Both the position numbers and the translations under genes were made by a program. The notes below the pieces were generated by a model. The model was not told where the DNA came from, did no database searches, and saw nothing but the letters and a program-made list of their open reading frames with translations. This document shows, in pieces, positions 24,347 to 31,743 of a stretch of DNA of 42,391 nt (position 1 is the first letter of the stretch; each line of letters starts with the position of its first letter). Origin of the DNA: Oscillospiraceae bacterium (lineage in GTDB: Bacteria; Bacillota; Clostridia; Oscillospirales; Ruminococcaceae); the NCBI GenBank assembly GCA_017540225.1, contig JAFYBM010000089.1, forward strand, positions 1 to 42,391. Direction: 5' to 3'.

Positions 24347-24829
24347 TCAGCGGATGTCTCCGATCCATGCGCGAAGATCATCCAGAGATGTCAGCATCCG
24401 CGAGCCGCCCTCAGAATCAAATTCAACGGCAAAATCACCGATATTTTCACCCTTGGAGAGCAGACGGATATCCTTCAGCGCACTTCCCGGCTGACCGCCG
24501 TGTGTCTGAAATGCATATACGCGCTTGCCGGTGAGATCGGTATTGCGCAGGAACGCCCGCACGGCCGGGGCCATCGTATACCACCATGTCGGTGTCCCGA
24601 TGATAACGGTATCATAATCATCCAGATTGACAGAAAGCGGCTTCAGCTCAGGAATATAGCCGCTGTTGATCTCATCGCGTGCCTTTGCCATTACGGCATT
24701 GTAATCATCGCCGTAATCACTGACAGTCTGGATTTCCGCCAGATCCGCACCGTTCGTCAGTCCGATCATCTCCGCGATTTTTCGGGTGTTTCCGCAGGAC
24801 TGTGAATAATAAACCACAACTGCTTTCAT
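24347..24829 (-). CDS. Flavodoxin
   Basis: 160 residues from ATG 24829 (GGAGAAACAAT). Starts MKAVVVYYSQSCGNTRKIAE, with the FMN phosphate-binding loop SxxGNTxK; then DYDTVIIGTPTWWYTMAPAV (flavin-facing Trp and Tyr) and GKRVYAFQTHGGQPGSALKD, which binds the isoalloxazine ring. It resembles the longer flavodoxin-like proteins used as electron carriers or NADPH-dependent reductase subunits in Clostridia. It is monocistronic, and its promoter lies inside the first copy of the dispersed repeat. Confidence 0.88.
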   Translation of the reverse strand: MKAVVVYYSQSCGNTRKIAEMIGLTNGADLAEIQTVSDYGDDYNAVMAKARDEINSGYIPELKPLSVNLDDYDTVIIGTPTWWYTMAPAVRAFLRNTDLTGKRVYAFQTHGGQPGSALKDIRLLSKGENIGDFAVEFDSEGGSRMLTSLDDLRAWIGDIR

Positions 24830-24875
24830 ATTGTTTCTCCTTTCTTTCTCCTCTTTTCTGAGGCTGTATGCCATC

Positions 24876-24904
24876 ATTATAACATATTATGGGAGAAAAC
24901 GCAA
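24876..24904 (-). promoter_or_regulatory. Flavodoxin promoter inside repeat copy 1
   Basis: Minus strand TTGCGT (24904-24899), 17-base spacer, TATAAT (24881-24876). The same arrangement is found at 24969-24997 (TTGCGT/TATAAG) and at 31635-31663 on the plus strand (TTGCTT/TATAAT). Confidence 0.75.
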
Positions 24905-25197
24905 TGGGAGAAGCAGAAAAAATACAAAGGGAACCGATATGAGCAAAATAGAAAGCCGGCACTGCCGGCTTATATCATATTATGGGAGAAAACGCAATGG
25001 GAGAGGAAGAAAAAGATGCGGGTGAAATCATTATGGGAGGAAAAATGGAGGCCGGCACTGCCGGCTTCTGATATATTATAAAGGAAAACGCAAGGGGAGA
25101 GGCAGTAAAAATATGAAAGGCGCTGTTCTAAATAAAAAACTGTATTGCAAAGACTTCCAGAACCGTCAAGCTAAGAACGCTATATCAGATCGGGAAG
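24876..25197 (+). repeat. Three tandem copies of a dispersed repeat, with palindromes
   Basis: Copies begin at about 24876, 24969 and 25071, each with a core like TATGGGAGAAAACGCAATGG followed by GAGA(A/G)G and an A-rich stretch. Copy 3 continues with AAAGGCGCTGTTCTAAATAA and ends in GATCGGGAAG, both also in the copy at 31547-31663. Two palindromes GCCGGCACTGCCGGC (24955-24969, 25051-25065) lie between copies. This 425-base stretch between flavodoxin and mnmA contains no protein gene I can support, though copies 1 and 2 have an SD-like GGGAGA seven bases before a short ATG frame. Confidence 0.8.
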
Positions 25198-25204
25198 CGG
25201 TAAC

Positions 25205-25243
25205 GGCACCGCGCACTGCGCGGCGGCACCGCGCACTGTGCAC
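25205..25243 (-). repeat. GC-rich direct repeats after mnmA
   Basis: GGCACCGCGCACTG occurs twice (from about 25205 and 25224) with GCGCGGC between, followed by TGCACTGTGC; the pieces can fold into strong hairpins. It starts about 12 bases after the mnmA stop and could form the 3' end of the suf operon transcript, but there is no T run. Confidence 0.6.
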
Positions 25244-25254
25244 TGTGCGGCTGA

Positions 25255-26322
25255 TTATCGTATGAATCCGCTGCAAAGGATCCGTCCGGCACTGTCATAT
25301 ACAACAGCAGACTGTCCCGGCGCAGCTGCTCTGACAGGTTCCTCAAACCGGATGCACAGACTGCCGTCATCCTGTATTTCACAGACCGCAGACTGCGCAG
25401 TGTGATGATACCGGATTTTCACCTCTGCGGCGAGCTGCGCACCGCACTGCATTTCCGGAATGCCCATAAAACATAAATGATCGCACAAAACCGCGCGCTT
25501 CAGGAGCGAGGCAGCATCTCCGAGCATGATCTGATTCGATTCCGCATCAATTCTTGTGACATATACAGGCTTTCCTGCCGCAATGCCAAGCCCTCTGCGC
25601 TGACCGACCGTATACCGGTATATACCGTGATGCGTGCCGAGCAAAACGCCCGTTTCATCGGTAAAGCTGCCGTCCGGCGGCAGGGACTGCTCTGCGTTTT
25701 CCTCAATGAAATCCGCATAGTTCCCGTCCGGCACAAAGCAGATCTCCTGCGAATCCGCTTTTGCTGCAACAGTGATTCCGGCAGACCGTGCAATCTCCCG
25801 CACCTCTGCCTTGGACAGACCGCCGAGCGGCATGACCGTCCGCATAAGCTGTTCCTGTGTCAGCCGGCAGAGCATATAGGACTGATCCTTCTGGCAGTAT
25901 TGCCCCTTCTGCACCGTGTACCGGCCGTTCGGCAATTGCACGACAGAAGCATAATGACCTGTTGCAATGAGATCTGCGTGCATCGCGTCAGCCGCTTCGA
26001 GCAGCTTTGTCCATTTGACTGCGCGATTGCAGAGAACGCACGGATTCGGTGTCCTGCCGCAGAGATATTCGGACACAAAGGGCGTGATGATCTGTGCGCG
26101 AAAATCCGTCAGGCAGTTTTGCACATAATATGGGATACCGATCTGATCGCAGACAGCCTGTGCATCGCTGATTTCACAGCATCTGCTCTCTTTCCCGTTT
26201 CCGCCGACCCATGTTTTCAGCGTCATGCCGATTACATCATATCCGGCAGCTTTCAGCAGATATGCAGTCACAGCACTGTCCACACCGCCGGACATTCCGA
26301 CGATCACGCGCTTTCTGCTCAT
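25255..26322 (-). CDS. mnmA: tRNA-specific 2-thiouridylase
   Basis: 355 residues from ATG 26322, overlapping the Rrf2 stop codon. Starts MSRKRVIVGMSGGVDSAVTA, with the PP-loop ATP motif SGGVDS; first catalytic Cys in TPNPCVLCNRAVKW; second Cys in DSQEICFVPDGNYADFIEEN; YTVGQRRGLGI marks the beta-barrel domains. MnmA transfers persulfide sulfur to U34 of Lys, Glu and Gln tRNAs. Its place at the end of the suf operon supplies it with SufS-derived sulfur. Complete and of usual length. Confidence 0.96.
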   Translation of the reverse strand: MSRKRVIVGMSGGVDSAVTAYLLKAAGYDVIGMTLKTWVGGNGKESRCCEISDAQAVCDQIGIPYYVQNCLTDFRAQIITPFVSEYLCGRTPNPCVLCNRAVKWTKLLEAADAMHADLIATGHYASVVQLPNGRYTVQKGQYCQKDQSYMLCRLTQEQLMRTVMPLGGLSKAEVREIARSAGITVAAKADSQEICFVPDGNYADFIEENAEQSLPPDGSFTDETGVLLGTHHGIYRYTVGQRRGLGIAAGKPVYVTRIDAESNQIMLGDAASLLKRAVLCDHLCFMGIPEMQCGAQLAAEVKIRYHHTAQSAVCEIQDDGSLCIRFEEPVRAAAPGQSAVVYDSAGRILCSGFIR

Positions 26323-26753
26323 ATCACATAGGTGCCGTTGTCATCCGGACAAAGCTCGCTTTCAAGCAGCTCCGCGAGCGTCATGTGCTCCGTATAATCC
26401 CGCATTGCACCGTTCATTTTGTCCCACAGGCAGTCCTTGATATTCCGCCGCAGTCCGCTGTCATCGGTAATTTCCGGCGCATCCGCAAGAATCGTGCTGT
26501 CCAGTGCGTTCAGCACATCGGAAATATGGATGCAAGAAGCCGGATGCATCAGCGTATAGCCGCCCTTTTGTCCTTTGACAGAGCGGATCAGATTCGCCTG
26601 CCGGAGCTGAACCAGAATCTGCTCCAGATATTTGTGCGAAATATGCTGCCGCTGTGCGATTTCGGCGGTTGTCGTTCTTTCGCTGCGTTCGGAATGCATT
26701 GCAATATCCGCAAGTGCGGCAAGTCCGTATTCGGCTTTCGTTGTAAATTTCAC
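26319..26753 (-). CDS. Rrf2 family transcriptional regulator (IscR-like)
   Basis: 144 residues. I start it at GTG 26753 because the family begins MKFTTKAEYGLAALADIAMH and GGGGGGC lies just upstream; an ATG at 26783 would sit inside the end of sufU. The winged-helix region has TTAEIAQRQHISHKYLEQIL and VKGQKGGYTL. A Cys in IKDCLWDKM and one in ESELCPDD are present, but the three-Cys cluster ligand set of IscR (CxxxxxC...C) is not clearly complete. It most likely represses or activates the suf operon in response to iron-sulfur or cysteine status, since it is within that operon and a suitable inverted repeat lies at the promoter. Confidence 0.88.
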   Translation of the reverse strand: MKFTTKAEYGLAALADIAMHSERSERTTTAEIAQRQHISHKYLEQILVQLRQANLIRSVKGQKGGYTLMHPASCIHISDVLNALDSTILADAPEITDDSGLRRNIKDCLWDKMNGAMRDYTEHMTLAELLESELCPDDNGTYVI

Positions 26754-26769
26754 GTTTGCCCCCCGTCCG

Positions 26770-27195
26770 TCATCCGTTCTCATGCAGAAGAAGCTCAAGT
26801 GTTTTCCACGCAAGTACGGCACATTTCACACGCGCAGGCATTTTGGAAACATTCTGAAATGCCCCCGCTTCTTCCAATTCATCCAGTTCATCATCACTGA
26901 TTTCACCGGCAATCATTTTCTTGAATAATTCAGCCAGATGCAATGCATCCTCCTTCTGTCTGCCGATGATGAGATCCAGCATAATATCAGCAGATGCCTG
27001 AGAAATCGCGCACCCGACACCGGTATATGAGCCGCTCTGCACAATGCCGTTTTCAAGCTGCAAATGCAGTGTGATCTCGTCACCGCAGCTCGGATTCAGC
27101 CCTGCGTGCGAGCAGGTTGCACAGGGCAGCTCATGCAGATGCTGCGGATGCAGATTGTGGTCAATCAGAACCTCATTATAAAAGTGATCATTCAT
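26770..27195 (-). CDS. sufU: Sulfur-transfer zinc protein SufU
   Basis: 141 residues from ATG 27195, starting MNDHFYNEVLIDHNLHPQHL. Cys37 in NPSCGDE, Asp39, Cys62 in GCAISQASAD and Cys125 in RVKCAVLAWKT are the zinc and sulfur ligands of Firmicutes SufU. It accepts sulfur from SufS and passes it on to SufBCD. The start overlaps the sufS stop by eight bases. The 18-19 residue insertion before the last Cys (EISDDELDELEEAGAF) is the SufU hallmark that separates it from IscU. Confidence 0.95.
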   Translation of the reverse strand: MNDHFYNEVLIDHNLHPQHLHELPCATCSHAGLNPSCGDEITLHLQLENGIVQSGSYTGVGCAISQASADIMLDLIIGRQKEDALHLAELFKKMIAGEISDDELDELEEAGAFQNVSKMPARVKCAVLAWKTLELLLHENG

Positions 27196-28393
27196 ATCCC
27201 ATGCGCCTCCTTACAGTTTTCAGTGTCGAAATGAAGCGTTCAATATCCTGTTCATCGTTATACAGGCCGATGCTCATGCGGGCGGTAGATGCCGCGCCGA
27301 GATACTGATGCAGCGGCTGCGCACAGTGATGTCCGGCACGAACCGCAATCCTGTCCGCATCAAAAATCGCTGCAATATCATGCGGATGCACACCGTCAAC
27401 CGAAAAGGTGATGATGCCGTGATGCGCTGCCGCATCCGGCGCGCCGATGATCTGCACACCCGAAATTTCACGCATCTGCTCAAATGCAAGCGCGGTCAGC
27501 CGGTTCTCATGCTGCTGAATTTTGTCAAACCCGATGCGGTTGATATAATCAATCGCTGCGTGAAGTCCGACTGCGCCGCCGACATTAACCGTTCCGGCCT
27601 CGAATTTGTGCGGCAGCTCCGCATAGGTCGCGGATTCCCGCTGCACATATTCGATCATCTCGCCGCCGGACAGAAACGGCGGCATTTGTTCCAGCAGCTC
27701 CCTTTTACCGTAAAGAACACCGATGCCCATCGGCGCATACATTTTATGTCCCGAAAACGCCAGAAAATCCACATCGAGCGCCTGCACATCAACCGGCAAA
27801 TGCGGGACACTCTGCGTACCGTCACAGACGATCAGTGTATCGTTTTTGTGGCAGATTTCTGCAAACTCCCTGATCGGATTCAGTATGCCGAACACATTGG
27901 AAATCTGCGCAATTGCAAAGATTTTCGTCTGCGGGGTCAAAGCATTCCGAAGCATTGCTTCCGTATATGTTCCCGTTTTATCACATTCCAGAAAGCGGAG
28001 CCTTGCACCGGTTTTCTGCGAGACGATCTGCCATGGGACAAGATTGCTGTGATGCTCTGAAACAGCAACCAGTATTTCGTCATGCCGGCAGAGCGTTTCG
28101 CGCCCCCAGCTGTATGCAACAAGATTCAGGCTTTCGGTTGCATTGCGCGTGAAAATGATTTCACGCTTGCTTGCCGCATGAATAAAATCCCGAACGGCAG
28201 TGCGCGCATTTTCGTAGGCATCTGTTGCCCTGACACTCAGGTCATAAAGGCCGCGCAGCGGATTTGCATTCTCAGCCGCGTAATACTGCGCGACTGCATC
28301 CATAACACACTGCGGCTTTTGTGCGGTCGCGGCGCTGTCGAGATATACCGTATCCGGATATGCCGCAAAAATCGGAAAGTCCTGTTTATTCAT
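27188..28393 (-). CDS. sufS: Cysteine desulfurase SufS
   Basis: 401 residues from ATG 28393, starting MNKQDFPIFAAYPDTVYLDS. PLP Lys at about 217 in AFSGHKMYAPMGIGVLYGK, catalytic Cys at about 357 in RAGHHCAQPLHQYLG, and SEHHSNLVPWQ for PLP stacking define group II desulfurases. The enzyme takes sulfur from cysteine to form a persulfide for SufU. It overlaps sufD and sufU by eight bases each, so translation is coupled. Longer in-frame extension inside sufD is rejected. Confidence 0.96.
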   Translation of the reverse strand: MNKQDFPIFAAYPDTVYLDSAATAQKPQCVMDAVAQYYAAENANPLRGLYDLSVRATDAYENARTAVRDFIHAASKREIIFTRNATESLNLVAYSWGRETLCRHDEILVAVSEHHSNLVPWQIVSQKTGARLRFLECDKTGTYTEAMLRNALTPQTKIFAIAQISNVFGILNPIREFAEICHKNDTLIVCDGTQSVPHLPVDVQALDVDFLAFSGHKMYAPMGIGVLYGKRELLEQMPPFLSGGEMIEYVQRESATYAELPHKFEAGTVNVGGAVGLHAAIDYINRIGFDKIQQHENRLTALAFEQMREISGVQIIGAPDAAAHHGIITFSVDGVHPHDIAAIFDADRIAVRAGHHCAQPLHQYLGAASTARMSIGLYNDEQDIERFISTLKTVRRRMGYE

Positions 28394-29267
28394 CCGCGCT
28401 CTCCCTTCCGAGCAGCCGGCTGACCGCCTGCTCTGTTTCCGCATCACCGATCTGCCGCACGATGCTGCCGAGCTGCGACTGTGCAAGGATCTCATAGATC
28501 TGTGCTTCCGGTATGCCGCGGGACTGCATATAAAAGATGTGCGCCGGATCAATTTTACCGATCGTTGCACCGTGCGAACCGACCACATCCTCCTCCGCAC
28601 AAAGGATCACCGGAACCGTTTTGTTGATGACGGTTTCATCCAGCAGCAAAACATTCTCCTGCTCTGTGCCGGATGCCCCTGCCGCACCGTTCTGAAAATC
28701 AATCGAACCGCGGAAGATCTTTTTTGCTTGTCCGCGCAGAACGCCTCTGACTGTTGTATCGGAAACGGTTTTTTTGCCGCGTTGAACAATGTTCAGATTC
28801 AGATCCAGTGCATTGCCGTCTGCAAGCGCATATCCGATATTCGATGTAAATGCGGATTTTCTGCCGTTCATATGAATCTCGGCACCGCTGACACAGTCCG
28901 CAGGATTCAAATAGATCTGTATCAGCTCCAGCGAAGCATTTTCAGCCAGCTCCGCGTGCAGCTCCAGCACGTTTTTTCCGCCGCGGATGATCTGCACAAG
29001 CCGGATCTGTTCGCTGCTTTCTGCATGAACATCTGTCCGGATGACTGCCTGTTCCGCATCCGCATTCATCACGATCAGCTGCGGCTTTTTGCTGCCGGAG
29101 ACTGAGATATTTGCAGATTTTGCAATATGAATTCTTGTGACCGGCTTCTCTGCGCCGGAGACTGCGATTTCATCCGCAGGACCGTTATATAATTCTCGCT
29201 CCGTCCCGTTGACGCCGAGCCATGAAAACGTCGGAACGGGAAGCTGATTCAGTTGTACTGTCGCCAT
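28386..29267 (-). CDS. sufD: Fe-S cluster assembly protein SufD
   Basis: 293 residues from ATG 29267 (AAGGAGGGCATATGG context). It starts MATVQLNQLPVPTFSWLGVN and shows the SufD beta-helix core with RGVLRGQAKKIFRGSIDFQN, and a C-terminal DVVGSHGATIGKIDPAHIFY and MQSRGIPEAQIYEILAQSQL, which matches the SufB/SufD family motif set (the conserved His in GSHGAT). It is short for SufD (usually about 400), because the N-terminal helical part is reduced, as seen in Clostridia. With SufB and SufC it forms the scaffold complex. Confidence 0.92.
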   Translation of the reverse strand: MATVQLNQLPVPTFSWLGVNGTERELYNGPADEIAVSGAEKPVTRIHIAKSANISVSGSKKPQLIVMNADAEQAVIRTDVHAESSEQIRLVQIIRGGKNVLELHAELAENASLELIQIYLNPADCVSGAEIHMNGRKSAFTSNIGYALADGNALDLNLNIVQRGKKTVSDTTVRGVLRGQAKKIFRGSIDFQNGAAGASGTEQENVLLLDETVINKTVPVILCAEEDVVGSHGATIGKIDPAHIFYMQSRGIPEAQIYEILAQSQLGSIVRQIGDAETEQAVSRLLGRESADE

Positions 29268-29276
29268 ATGCCCTCC

Positions 29277-30686
29277 TTATCCGACTGTGCCGGTCATTTC
29301 CAGACGGATGAGATTATTCATCTCAACCGCATATTCCAGCGGCAGCTCCTTCGAGACATTGCCCGCGAAGCCGCTGACAATCATCGCACGCGCCGCCTGT
29401 TCATCCATGCCGCGTGACATCAGATAAAACACCGCATCATCGCTGATCCTGCCGATTTTTGCCTCATGACCGATGTCGCATTTATCTGTACGGATGTCCA
29501 TGACCGGCAGCGTGTCCGAGCGGGAACGTCCGTCAAGCATCAGCGATTCGCAGCTTACCGATGAGCGGCTCCCGACTGCGTTTTCATGCACCGTCACGGC
29601 GCTCCGGAATGTGCTGATGCCGCCGCTTTTGGAGATGGATTTTGTGTCTATATGCGATGCGGTTTCCGGTGCATTGTGAACGATTTTTGCACCGGTATCG
29701 AGGTTCTGTCCCTCACCCGCAAAGGTAATCCCTGTAAACTCTGCCGAAGCACCGCGCCCGTTCAGAATGCTCATCGGGTATAAATATGAAACATGAGAGC
29801 CGAAGCTGCCGGAGACCCATTCAATGCGGCCGCCTTCTTCGACAACTGCACGCTTCGTATTGAGATTATACATATTCTTCGACCAGTTTTCAATTGTCGA
29901 ATACCTCAGCTTTGCGCCCTTTCCGACATACAGCTCGACACATCCCGCGTGCAGCCCCGCCTCATAATATTTCGGTGCCGAGCAGCCCTCGATGAAGTGC
30001 AGATCACTGTTTTCTTCGAGAATAATCAGTGTATGCTCAAACTGACCTGCGCCCTTTGCATTCAGCCGGAAATACGATTGCAGCGGAATATCGAGCCTGA
30101 CGCCTGCCGGAACATATACAAACGAGCCGCCCGACCAGACCGCACCGTGCAGTGCAGCAAATTTATGATCGGTCGGCGGAACCAGCTTCATGAAATGCGT
30201 GCGGATGATTTCCGCATACTGCGGGTCATGCATCGCGCTTTCAAGATCGGTATACACAACACCGGATTCCGCGACCTCCTTCCGGACATTGTGATATACC
30301 AGCTCGCTGTCATACTGCGCACCGACGCCTGCCAGCGATTCCCGCTCTGCCTGCGGGATGCCGAGCCGCTCAAAGGTCTCCTTAATATGCTCCGGTACAT
30401 CGTTCCAGTCGGTGTTCATACGGGATTTCGAGCGGATATATGTGACAATATTGCGCATATCCAGCCCGTCAACCGGCGGCCCCCAGACCGGCATCTTCAT
30501 GCGGGAAAAGATTTCCAGCGATTTCAGACGAAATTCCAGCATCCACGCCGGATCGCCCTTTTCTTCCGATATTTCGCGGATAATTTCCGGCGTAATGCCG
30601 CTGCTGAGAAAATCTGCCGCATCCTCCTCAAACCGGAAATCATACAGCGAACGGTCAATATCCGCGACCTGCGTTTTTTGTTTCAT
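29277..30686 (-). CDS. sufB: Fe-S cluster assembly scaffold SufB
   Basis: 469 residues from ATG 30686, overlapping the sufC stop by four bases (ATGA). Diagnostic motifs: FSRMKMPVWGPPVDGLDMRN, HYNVRKEVAESGVVYTDLE-like region at about 120-145, GGSFVYVPAGVRLDIPLQSY, CVELYVGKGAKLRYSTIENW, NLNTKRAVVEEGGRIEWVSG and GHEAKIGRISDDAVFYLMSR. SufB carries the nascent cluster and is the most conserved subunit. Full length. Confidence 0.97.
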   Translation of the reverse strand: MKQKTQVADIDRSLYDFRFEEDAADFLSSGITPEIIREISEEKGDPAWMLEFRLKSLEIFSRMKMPVWGPPVDGLDMRNIVTYIRSKSRMNTDWNDVPEHIKETFERLGIPQAERESLAGVGAQYDSELVYHNVRKEVAESGVVYTDLESAMHDPQYAEIIRTHFMKLVPPTDHKFAALHGAVWSGGSFVYVPAGVRLDIPLQSYFRLNAKGAGQFEHTLIILEENSDLHFIEGCSAPKYYEAGLHAGCVELYVGKGAKLRYSTIENWSKNMYNLNTKRAVVEEGGRIEWVSGSFGSHVSYLYPMSILNGRGASAEFTGITFAGEGQNLDTGAKIVHNAPETASHIDTKSISKSGGISTFRSAVTVHENAVGSRSSVSCESLMLDGRSRSDTLPVMDIRTDKCDIGHEAKIGRISDDAVFYLMSRGMDEQAARAMIVSGFAGNVSKELPLEYAVEMNNLIRLEMTGTVG

Positions 30687-31432
30687 ATTGTGTCCTTTCC
30701 GGTCAGATGCTCAAAGCCGTGTTCATTGATCTCCGCGATCAGCTCTGCGCCGCCCTCCCTGACGATGTTTCCGTCAGCAATGATATGTGCGCGGTCTGTC
30801 GGCAGCGCTTCCAGAATTTTGGTGTTATGCGTGATAATCAGCGGCGAACCGCCGCAGCTTTCACGGTATGCCGCAATGCCTGCCGAAACGGTGCGCACCG
30901 CATCCACATCCAGTCCGGAATCCGTTTCATCCAGGATGGCGAGCTTGGGTTTCAGCATCAGCAATTGCAGAATCTCCGCTTTTTTCTTTTCGCCGCCGGA
31001 GAATCCGACATTCAGATCACGGTCTGCATAGGCGGCATCCATTTGCAGCGTTTCCATCGCAGTTTTCAGCTGCTTTTTGAAATCCCATAGCTTCATGCGC
31101 TGCCCCGTAATCTGTTCCAGCGAACTGCGCAGAAAATCCGAGAGCGTAATGCCGGGAATCTCGACAGGATTCTGGAACGACAGAAAAATACCGCGTTTGG
31201 CGCGTTTATCCGGCGATTCTCCGGTAATATCCGCGCCGTCAAAGATGATTGTTCCGCCCGTTACTTTGTATTCAGGGCTGCCCATGACCGTATAGCCGAG
31301 CGTGGATTTTCCTGCGCCGTTCGGCCCCATGAGTACATGAATTTCGCCGCTTCCGACTTCCATAGAAACGCCGTGCAGCAGCTCTTTTTCCTCAATTTCA
31401 ACTGACAGATTCTCAATTGTCAGCAATGCCAT
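30683..31432 (-). CDS. sufC: Fe-S assembly ATPase SufC
   Basis: 249 residues from ATG 31432. Walker A GPNGAGKSTLGYTVMG, signature LNVGFSGGEKKKAEILQLLM, Walker B KLAILDETDSGLDVDAV and an H-loop in IITHNTKILEALP. SufC is the ABC-type ATPase that drives conformational change in SufBC2D. It is the first gene of the operon, with GAAAGGATGAAGCAATATGG at its start. Confidence 0.97.
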   Translation of the reverse strand: MALLTIENLSVEIEEKELLHGVSMEVGSGEIHVLMGPNGAGKSTLGYTVMGSPEYKVTGGTIIFDGADITGESPDKRAKRGIFLSFQNPVEIPGITLSDFLRSSLEQITGQRMKLWDFKKQLKTAMETLQMDAAYADRDLNVGFSGGEKKKAEILQLLMLKPKLAILDETDSGLDVDAVRTVSAGIAAYRESCGGSPLIITHNTKILEALPTDRAHIIADGNIVREGGAELIAEINEHGFEHLTGKDTI

Positions 31433-31456
31433 ATTGCTTCATCCTTTCATATTAAC

Positions 31457-31473
31457 CCTATGGAATATATAGG
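31457..31473 (-). promoter_or_regulatory. Candidate Rrf2 operator in the suf leader
   Basis: CCTAT-GGAATAT-ATAGG is an inverted repeat of five-base arms separated by seven bases, 11 bases downstream of the -10 box. CTATGGA occurs twice 16 bases apart across it (31458-31464, 31474-31480). A second weaker CCTA/TAGG pair overlaps the -35 box. Position fits repression by the Rrf2 protein of this operon, but binding is inferred. Confidence 0.5.
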
Positions 31474-31483
31474 CTATGGATGC

Positions 31484-31512
31484 ATTATATCATATTTTCC
31501 CTACCTTGTCAA
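31484..31512 (-). promoter_or_regulatory. Promoter of the suf operon
   Basis: Minus strand TTGACA (31512-31507), 17-base spacer, TATAAT (31489-31484). This perfect consensus suggests high basal activity limited by a repressor. Confidence 0.92.
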
Positions 31513-31546
31513 TAGGATATAATAAAAAAGCGGATATTGATTTTTA

Positions 31547-31663
31547 CTTCCCGATCTGATTGGATGCTTTTTAAGTCTTGAAAATGCAGTTTTTATTTAG
31601 AACAGTGCCTTTGATACTTTTTCTGCCTCTCCCATTGCTTTTTCCTGCATTATATGTTATAAT
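31547..31663 (-). repeat. Repeat copy 4, upstream of the glycosyltransferase operon
   Basis: Read on the minus strand this stretch matches the plus-strand copies at 24876-25197: CATATAATGCAGGAAAAAGC and AATGGGAGAGGCAGAAAAAG align with copy 1 and 3, and GGCACTGTTCTAAATAAAAA and AATCAGATCGGGAAG with the end of copy 3. It contains a 12-residue frame MGEAEKVSKALF (ATG at 31635) with AGGAAA upstream. Its opposite strand carries the promoter of the next operon. Confidence 0.8.
31635..31663 (+). promoter_or_regulatory. Promoter of the glycosyltransferase operon inside repeat copy 4
   Basis: Plus strand TTGCTT (31635-31640), 17-base spacer, TATAAT (31658-31663), about 80 bases before the start codon. 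It corresponds exactly to the flavodoxin promoter position in copy 1. Confidence 0.72.
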
Positions 31664-31743
31664 ATAATCTGTATAATTGTGTTTTGAATAACATCTGTTG
31701 TGTATGATAATAGGATTTGCGACAGATGAGAAAAGAGGATTCT

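Noticed and set aside
24876..25197. CRISPR array
   Set aside because: Repeats are spaced irregularly (about 93 and 102 bases), are imperfect, and the intervals are not spacer-like; no cas gene in the window.
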